This document shows, one piece after another, positions 5,263 through 9,886 of a stretch of 9,886 bases of DNA. Each line of letters starts with the position of its first letter. Within the stretch, counting starts at the first letter, position 1. Origin of the DNA: CAYVCP01 sp964450565 (GTDB lineage: Bacteria; Patescibacteriota; Minisyncoccia; Minisyncoccales; CG1-02-41-26); NCBI GenBank assembly GCA_964450565.1, contig CAYVCP010000022.1, forward strand, positions 1 to 9,886, given 5' to 3'. Under the pieces are notes generated by a model. The model did no database searches, was not told where the DNA came from, and saw only the letters and a program-made list of their open reading frames with translations. The position numbers and the translations under genes are program-made.

Positions 5263-7557
5263 ATGTATAATTTTAAAGAAAGAGAACAATACTGGAGAGA
5301 TTTTTGGGAAAAAGAAAATATATATCTTTTTAATGAAAAATCTAAAAAGCCTTTTTATTCTGTTGATACTCCACCCCCCTATGTTTCAGCAGATCACTTA
5401 CACCAAGGGCATATAATGAGCTATTCTCAGGCTGAATTTATCGTAAGGTATAAGAGAATGAAAGGTTTTGAAGTTTATTACCCAATGGGTTTTGATGACA
5501 ATGGTTTGCCAACAGAAAGATTTGTAGAAAAAAAATACAAACTTAATAAAAAAAACACAAAGAGAAAAGACTTTATTAAAAAATGTCTTGAGGAAACAAA
5601 GAAAGGTTCTTTGATTTATAAAAATCTGTGGAAATTATTGGGTATCTCAGTGGATTGGACAAAAACATATTCAACTATTAATAAAAACTCTCAGAAAATA
5701 TCCCAGTGGTCTTTTTTAGATCTTTATAAAAAGAAAAAAGTATATAGAGCAAAAAAACCAATTATGTGGTGTACTGCTTGCCAAACAGCTATTTCACAAG
5801 CAGACCTTGAGGATGAAGAAAAAGAAACATATCTTGTTTTTATAAAAGCAAAAACAAAACAAGGAAAAGAAATTATTTTCTCTACCACGAGACCAGAGCT
5901 TTTACCATCTTGTGTTGGTATTTCAGTTCACCCAAAAGATAAAAGATACAAAGATTTAGTTGGTAAAAAAATCATAATCCCAATTACAAATAAAGAAATA
6001 GAAATGACATCAGATGAAATGGTTGATCCTAATTTTGGAACAGGTATTGTTTATTTTTGCTCATCTGGAGACAGGCAATTTTTAGACTGGGAACAAAATC
6101 ACCCCATTAAGGATAAAATATATCTTTTAAATTATAATGGAACAATGAATGAAAAAGCGGGTGAGTATAGGGGGTTAACTGTTCTTGAAACTAGAAAACG
6201 GATTGTTGAAGATTTAGAAAAGATAGGTTGTATAGAAAAAAAGGAAAAGATAACTCATTCTGTAAATACTCACGAAAGATGTGGAACAGATGTAGAATAT
6301 ATTGATTCAGAGCAATGGTTTATAGATATTTTAAATATTAAAAAAGAGCTTTTATTACAAGCAGATAAAATGAATTGGTTTCCTATTTCTATGAAACAAA
6401 AGTATATCGATTGGGTTTCTACCTTAAAATGGGATTGGTGTATTTCAAGGCAAAGATATTACGGAGTTCCTATTCCTGTTTGGTACTGCCCTAAATGTTC
6501 TAAAATGGTTATAGCTCAAGAAAAAGAATTACCTGTTGATCCTACTGAAACAGAAAAAATATGTTCTTGTGGTTCTAAAATGTTACCAGAAAAAGACGTT
6601 CTAGATACATGGGCTACATCCTCTTTAACGCCAAATATTGCTAACAACCTAACAAAAGCAAAACTTTATCCTTTATCTTTAAGGCCTCAAGCTTTTGAAA
6701 TAATAAGAACATGGCTTTTTTACACTGTAGTTAAATCTTTTTATCATTTCAATTCTGTTCCCTTCAAAGACATTATGATTTCAGGTCATGGTTTAGATGA
6801 AAAAGGTAAAAAACTTTCAAAAAGATTAGGGAACTACGTACCCCCAGAAGAAATTATTGAACAATACGGAGCTGATGCTTTAAGATATTGGGCTTGTGGG
6901 GCATCGTTAGGAAACAACTTAAGATATTCTGAAGAAGAGGTTAAAAAAGGTAAAAAAACTGTAACAAAATTATTTAATGCAGCCAACTTTTGCTTTTTAC
7001 ATTTTAAAAATAAAGATTATTCAAAGATAGAGAATGATTTAGAGACAGAAGATAAGTGGATACTTTATAACTTGTCTGAAACCATTAAAAAAACTACTCA
7101 ATATTTTGAGCAATATGCTTATTCTAAAGCAAAGGATGAGATTGATAACTTTTTCTGGAATTATTTCACAAGTAATTATCTAGAATTTGTAAAATATAGG
7201 TTATACGAAAACAATGACGAAGTAGTAAAAAAAGTTCTATACAAATGCTTACTAAGTGTCATTAAGCTTTACGCTCCCTTAATACCTTTTATTACAGAAG
7301 AAATATACCAAGAATACTTTGTAAATTTTGAGAAAGAAAAAAGTATACATTTATCAGAATGGCCTAAAGAATTAAAAATAGAATTTAAAGAGAAAAATGA
7401 ATTTCAAAAAGTGATTAATACAATTACAGAAATAAGAACCTATAAATCAAACAAAGGTATTTCTTTAGGAAAAGAAATAGAAGAATTTAAAACAAAAGCT
7501 GATAAACAATATAATGATTTTATAGGAAGAGTAGGTAAAGTAAAAAAAATAAAATGA
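5263..7557 (+). CDS. valS: Valyl-tRNA synthetase, archaeal-like type
   Basis: A class I aminoacyl-tRNA synthetase charging tRNA-Val in the cytoplasm. The N-terminal catalytic half has TPPPYVSADHLHQGH (residues 36-50), where HQGH (47-50) stands for the HIGH motif, and GFDDNGLPTE (76-85). The CP1 editing domain carries STTRPE (207-212) and GTG near 259. WCTAC (169-173) and CPKC (409-412), with CSCG (434-437), look like zinc-binding knuckles. DVLDTWATSSLTP (445-457) and ISGHGLDEKGKKLSKRLGN (506-524) follow, with KLSKR in place of KMSKS. An anticodon-binding helical domain fills roughly 590-740. At 764 residues it is shorter than the 850-950 of typical bacterial ValRS and appears to lack the C-terminal coiled coil. 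DVLDTWATSSLTP and GFDDNGLPTE are features I associate with archaeal-type ValRS. Its stop overlaps the idi start as ATGA. Confidence 0.88.
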   Translation: MYNFKEREQYWRDFWEKENIYLFNEKSKKPFYSVDTPPPYVSADHLHQGHIMSYSQAEFIVRYKRMKGFEVYYPMGFDDNGLPTERFVEKKYKLNKKNTKRKDFIKKCLEETKKGSLIYKNLWKLLGISVDWTKTYSTINKNSQKISQWSFLDLYKKKKVYRAKKPIMWCTACQTAISQADLEDEEKETYLVFIKAKTKQGKEIIFSTTRPELLPSCVGISVHPKDKRYKDLVGKKIIIPITNKEIEMTSDEMVDPNFGTGIVYFCSSGDRQFLDWEQNHPIKDKIYLLNYNGTMNEKAGEYRGLTVLETRKRIVEDLEKIGCIEKKEKITHSVNTHERCGTDVEYIDSEQWFIDILNIKKELLLQADKMNWFPISMKQKYIDWVSTLKWDWCISRQRYYGVPIPVWYCPKCSKMVIAQEKELPVDPTETEKICSCGSKMLPEKDVLDTWATSSLTPNIANNLTKAKLYPLSLRPQAFEIIRTWLFYTVVKSFYHFNSVPFKDIMISGHGLDEKGKKLSKRLGNYVPPEEIIEQYGADALRYWACGASLGNNLRYSEEEVKKGKKTVTKLFNAANFCFLHFKNKDYSKIENDLETEDKWILYNLSETIKKTTQYFEQYAYSKAKDEIDNFFWNYFTSNYLEFVKYRLYENNDEVVKKVLYKCLLSVIKLYAPLIPFITEEIYQEYFVNFEKEKSIHLSEWPKELKIEFKEKNEFQKVINTITEIRTYKSNKGISLGKEIEEFKTKADKQYNDFIGRVGKVKKIK

Positions 7558-8045
7558 ATAATGTAATCTTAGTTAATAGAAAAGATAAAGAAACGGGTGA
7601 ACAAGAAAAATTTAGAGCTCATATTAAAGCAAATCTTCACAGAGCTTTTTCTGTTTTACTTTTCAATAAGAAAGGAGAAATAATGCTACAAAAAAGATCT
7701 CAATTTAAACCTATTGCTCCTTACCTTTGGTCTAATACTTGTTGTAGTCATCCCAGAAAAGGAAAAGATATTAAAAAAGAGGCAGAAAGAAGATTAAAAC
7801 AAGAAATGGGAATACAATGTAGTTTGGAAGAATCCTTTCAATTATATTATAAGTTTAGATATGGCTACTTTACAGAACATGAAATAGATCATGTTTTTAT
7901 CGGTAAATTTAATGGAAAACCTATTTTAAATAAGAAAGAAGCCTGTGGTTGGAAATGGGCTTCTATAAAAGAAGTAAAGAAAGACATAAAAGAAAACCCA
8001 GAAAAATATACTCTTTGGTTCGGGTTAATTTTGGAGAAAATATAA
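7554..8045 (+). CDS. idi: Isopentenyl-diphosphate delta-isomerase, type 1 (Nudix fold)
   Basis: This enzyme interconverts isopentenyl and dimethylallyl diphosphate, supplying the starter for prenyl chain growth. At 163 residues it is a little shorter than the E. coli protein. Catalytic features of the metal-dependent type 1 family are visible: HRAFS near 29-33, LWSNTCCSHP with the catalytic-type Cys64 and His66, the Nudix-like helix EAERRLKQEMGI at 76-87, and EHEIDHVF with Glu108 and Glu110 as metal and acid-base residues. The start overlaps the valS stop as ATGA, so it is translated from the valS transcript. Its product would feed the prenyl synthase at 3815. No mevalonate or MEP pathway gene is in the window, so the source of isopentenyl diphosphate is unknown. 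Confidence 0.93.
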   Translation: MNNVILVNRKDKETGEQEKFRAHIKANLHRAFSVLLFNKKGEIMLQKRSQFKPIAPYLWSNTCCSHPRKGKDIKKEAERRLKQEMGIQCSLEESFQLYYKFRYGYFTEHEIDHVFIGKFNGKPILNKKEACGWKWASIKEVKKDIKENPEKYTLWFGLILEKI

Positions 8046-8070
8046 TTAATAGAAGTGATTGAAATAGTAT

Positions 8071-8094
8071 AAAAAATACCATTGATTAATGGTA
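8071..8094 (-). terminator. Terminator of the lipoprotein gene
   Basis: On the minus strand a 7-bp stem, TACCATT pairing with AATGGTA around a 4-base loop (8077-8094), is followed by TTTTTT (8076-8071). This has the normal form of a Rho-independent terminator. It lies between the convergent idi and lipoprotein genes. The plus-strand reading has no T-run after the stem. Confidence 0.7.
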
Positions 8095-8096
8095 GG

Positions 8097-8134
8097 GGCA
8101 GGAAATCTTAGGGAATCATCTAAGGTTTCCTGCC
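8097..8134. repeat. Long 15-bp hairpin between convergent genes
   Basis: The arms at 8097-8111 (starting GGCAGGAAA) and 8120-8134 (ending TTTCCTGCC) pair over 15 positions with a single G-T pair and an 8-base loop. Neither strand has a T-run directly after it. It may block or stabilise the 3' ends of the idi and lipoprotein mRNAs, or be a remnant of an inserted repeat. Confidence 0.75.
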
Positions 8135-8143
8135 AAATAATAA

Positions 8144-9043
8144 CTATTCATTTTTAATCTTTCCCCAGCTAATATTGCGCCACGATTTTTTAGAATTAAA
8201 ATCTGGCAAAACGATAGTCCATGCGGTATTATCTCTTAACACATTTATACTATTTCCGCTTATATTAATAAGTGGAAATTTTTGAGATAATCTTGTGGAT
8301 ATATCGGATGGAGCCATGAGAACAGAAAGAGGTAAGATACTCTCTATTGTTACCTTTATTCTATCAAAACTCCTAATAGTTTTAATAGAATAAATTTGCT
8401 TAAAGGGTTCTCCCATTTTTACATCTAAAAACCCTAACAAGGGATTGATTTTGAGCTCAAAGGTAATAATATCTAGGTCTATACCTGTTGGAATAGGCGA
8501 AGATACTATAATTGGCACTATGTGGGGTTGGCCACTGCTCTCTTTACCGATCCAAAAAGAAGGATTTTCTAAAATAATTTCAGAAAATGGCTTCTCTAGT
8601 AGGATAAGAGCAATCACTCCCCTTAAATCACCCAATCCATTATTACTAGCACCACAACGAATGTGGGCTCGCCTACTATCCAAATTTCTACTACAAGATA
8701 AAAAGAATTTATCAGGGAGATCTTCCCCCCTAATTACCTTTTTTATTTCAGCATCTGCCTCAATCCATGTCTCTACTTCAGACACATTAGAAAGATTACA
8801 AACAAGAGGCAAAAGCACTAAGTTTGTAGGTACAACCTCACCCACCCTTAGATGAATACCGGAAGACATATCTATAAAAGGTGTCTCTTTTGGCATGCCA
8901 TCCAATACTATTTCTACCAAAGTATCATCTTTTCGTACCTCGATTGGTACGTTGATGATTTCTATCTTACTAATTTCTGCAAATTCTTGACAACCACTGC
9001 TACAAATAACTAAAACTACTAAAGGTAGTACAAATTTGCTCAT
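8144..9043 (-). CDS. Predicted lipoprotein of unknown function
   Basis: A 299-residue exported protein. The N-terminus has two hydrophobic stretches of a signal peptide (FVLPLVVLVI) and ends in SSGC, with Cys18 as the likely lipidated residue followed by Gln; the -3 position is Ser where Leu is usual. The mature part alternates beta-prone segments with no known catalytic motif. Three further cysteines cluster between about 82 and 130, and the C-terminal 150 residues (for example IDLDIITFELKINPLLGFLDVK) are weakly reminiscent of a cohesin-like beta-sandwich, which I hold at low confidence. The ATG at 9043 has a perfect AGGAGG eight bases upstream; the in-frame TTG at 9049 is less likely. Sampled base composition is about 37% G+C, higher than murC. 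It has its own promoter and terminator. Confidence 0.82.
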   Translation of the reverse strand: MSKFVLPLVVLVICSSGCQEFAEISKIEIINVPIEVRKDDTLVEIVLDGMPKETPFIDMSSGIHLRVGEVVPTNLVLLPLVCNLSNVSEVETWIEADAEIKKVIRGEDLPDKFFLSCSRNLDSRRAHIRCGASNNGLGDLRGVIALILLEKPFSEIILENPSFWIGKESSGQPHIVPIIVSSPIPTGIDLDIITFELKINPLLGFLDVKMGEPFKQIYSIKTIRSFDRIKVTIESILPLSVLMAPSDISTRLSQKFPLINISGNSINVLRDNTAWTIVLPDFNSKKSWRNISWGKIKNE

Positions 9044-9097
9044 TTTCAAAACCTCCTCAAATTTATTGTTGTGCCATATAAGAACTAATGTTAATAT

Positions 9098-9126
9098 ATC
9101 ATATATATATTATGCTTAAATGTCAA
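9098..9126 (-). promoter_or_regulatory. Strong sigma70-type promoter of the lipoprotein gene
   Basis: A perfect -35 box TTGACA (9126-9121) and TATGAT (9103-9098, one mismatch) are separated by 17 bases. Transcription would start near 9091, giving a leader of about 48 bases that contains the AGGAGG. It is the best promoter in the window. The -35 box may lie in the left end of the IS remnant. Confidence 0.8.
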
Positions 9127-9456
9127 GTTTTATAGGTAATGTGCAAGGACATATGGCGATTTTTCCCCAAGCAAGTTAATCTGTAAATAATTTACTATTT
9201 AATAGATCCATGTAAACCAGCTCAGGATGGAACTGTTGAAGGGTCTCATAGAGAAGATCAAGAGAAGTTCTATGACAGAAATAATTTTAAAAATATTAAA
9301 GACTTGCAAAGAAAGATACATTTATGGAATGATGAGTATAATAATATAGAACATTGTGGATTGAACCGTAAAACTCCCATAGACTCTTTTTCTGGTTACA
9401 AATTAAATAAATTGATGAATGATAAATCGATTGAATCAACAAATATCTTTTTCTAA
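9121..9456 (+). mobile_element. Decayed IS481/IS3-like element (left end and transposase tail)
   Basis: This stretch holds the C-terminal part of a transposase and, on its left, a sequence beginning TGTCAAG that could be the element's terminal repeat. Between the proposed left end and the start of homology at 9187 there is only room for about 65 bases, so the N-terminal and central transposase domains are deleted. I see no matching right-end repeat after 9456, so the right boundary is unknown. The left boundary is a hypothesis. Confidence 0.4.
9187..9456 (+). pseudogene. Transposase C-terminal remnant (integrase core)
   Basis: The frame opening after a TAA at 9184-9186 encodes about 89 residues with the typical end of an rve-type DDE integrase core: YYLIDPCKPAQDGTVE, then SHREDQEKFYDR, WNDEYNN, HCGLNRKTP, and a stop at 9454-9456. 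The Glu of GTVE (codon 9238-9240) is the third catalytic residue of the DDE triad. The two Asp residues, the helix-turn-helix and any start codon are missing. The usual Arg after VE is Gly here. The element cannot transpose by itself. Confidence 0.85.
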
Positions 9457-9507
9457 AAAACATTTTAAATTTTATACCGTTAGCTATTAAAGAACAAAGA
9501 ATTGTAT

Positions 9508-9523
9508 TATAATTATATAAAAT
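9508..9523 (+). promoter_or_regulatory. Candidate -10 boxes before the Cys-rich gene
   Basis: TATAAT (9508-9513) and TAAAAT (9518-9523) precede the ATG at 9530. The second would give a leaderless mRNA and the first a leader of about 10 bases. The region is so AT-rich that chance matches are likely; no -35 box or Shine-Dalgarno site is seen. Confidence 0.35.
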
Positions 9524-9529
9524 ACCACT

Positions 9530-9886
9530 ATGCCTCCTATTAATAAAAATAAACTTGCTTTTTCCTTTGTTTTCTTGGTTATAGTTCTAATTTTAACAAA
9601 TACAATGTTTCTCAAAAAAGTTGATGGTTGTTTTGAACATGGTGGCGAGAGCATTGCGCACGTATGTTGTCCAGATGAAGATCCTCCACATTGTTTATCT
9701 GTATCTTTAGGATGGGCCGATGTGTGTCGCCAACAAACAAGTGAGCCATATGAACAGACTAACTGTGTGTCTTGTACAGATGGATCACAATATTGCATAA
9801 CAACCCGTACCACACAATCTATTGTGAGCACAAACGATCCTGACTGTATTAGTACTGCCTCCTGTGTCCGTATTAATACTTACGAA
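9530..9886 (+). CDS. Cysteine-rich exported or membrane-anchored protein (partial)
   Basis: The frame from the ATG at 9530 is open for 119 codons to the end of the window, so the C-terminus is missing. Residues 9-27 form a hydrophobic signal anchor after the basic MPPINKNK start; there is no obvious signal peptidase site. The following 86 residues contain ten cysteines (34, 46, 47, 55, 66, 79, 82, 89, 106, 112), few lysines, and many Thr, Ser, Asp and Pro, as in an extracellular disulfide-bonded domain. The exported part has about 43% G+C in sampled lines, unlike the housekeeping genes. I do not recognise a family; the cysteine spacing alone does not define one. The start follows a stop in the same frame (9518-9520), so it is the first possible ATG. 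The reverse-strand frame here is a shadow, because only the plus frame gives a signal anchor. Confidence 0.72.
   Translation, partial: MPPINKNKLAFSFVFLVIVLILTNTMFLKKVDGCFEHGGESIAHVCCPDEDPPHCLSVSLGWADVCRQQTSEPYEQTNCVSCTDGSQYCITTRTTQSIVSTNDPDCISTASCVRINTYE

Noticed and set aside
8445..8855. Plus-strand frame of 136 codons
   Set aside because: It is antisense to the lipoprotein gene, which has a full promoter, Shine-Dalgarno site and signal peptide.
9088..9112. AT-dinucleotide run as a possible microsatellite or origin element
   Set aside because: It is short, imperfect and explained by the -10 region and spacer of the lipoprotein promoter; no DnaA-box cluster was seen.
9487..9831. Minus-strand frame of 114 codons rich in Cys
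   Set aside because: Its cysteines arise from the complement of the plus-strand gene. Only the plus frame gives an N-terminal signal anchor and stays open to the window end.

Overview
The window looks like a piece of a small, AT-rich bacterial genome, most likely a member of the Candidate Phyla Radiation (Patescibacteria). This rests on several things together: tightly packed short genes with stop/start overlaps, Lys/Ile/Asn/Glu-rich proteins, a shortened MurC, an archaeal-style valyl-tRNA synthetase, two small conserved hypotheticals of a kind I associate with that group, and little sign of Shine-Dalgarno sites in front of housekeeping genes. TGA acts as a normal stop (for example at the ends of thpR and valS), so the code is the standard bacterial one. 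The taxonomic placement is an inference from protein style, not from a marker gene search.

Layout. Positions 1-1304 (minus strand) form a compact three-gene cluster: two small conserved proteins followed by efp (elongation factor P), closed by a strong hairpin terminator whose loop contains the efp stop codon. A 12-bp hairpin separates this cluster from a small orphan gene (1356-1667, minus) that is clearly richer in G+C and has a textbook Shine-Dalgarno site. From a divergent intergenic gap, plus-strand genes run from 1726 to 8045. They are thpR-murC (overlapping ATGA), a 64-residue single-span membrane protein, a polyprenyl diphosphate synthase overlapping an ASCH-domain gene, and valS-idi (overlapping ATGA). 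Terminators follow murC and the small membrane protein. Several of these transcription units have -10-like boxes only 6-12 bases from the ATG, suggesting leaderless mRNAs.

Positions 8046-9886 have a different character. A minus-strand predicted lipoprotein gene (8144-9043) has a full sigma70-type promoter, a perfect Shine-Dalgarno site and its own terminator. It is followed by the decayed C-terminal end of an IS481/IS3-like transposase (9187-9456). The -35 box of the lipoprotein promoter coincides with what may be the left end of that IS remnant. A plus-strand, cysteine-rich exported protein begins at 9530 and runs off the window.

Functionally the recognisable genes cover translation (EF-P, ValRS), RNA processing (ThpR), peptidoglycan precursor synthesis (MurC) and isoprenoid synthesis (Idi and a DDxxD prenyl synthase that could act in sequence). 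I did not find a CRISPR array, rRNA or tRNA gene, or a recognisable defence system. The novelty lies in the atypical genes (1356-1667, 8144-9043, 9530 onward), the IS-derived promoter hypothesis, the arginine-type EF-P, and the repeated leaderless promoter arrangement.
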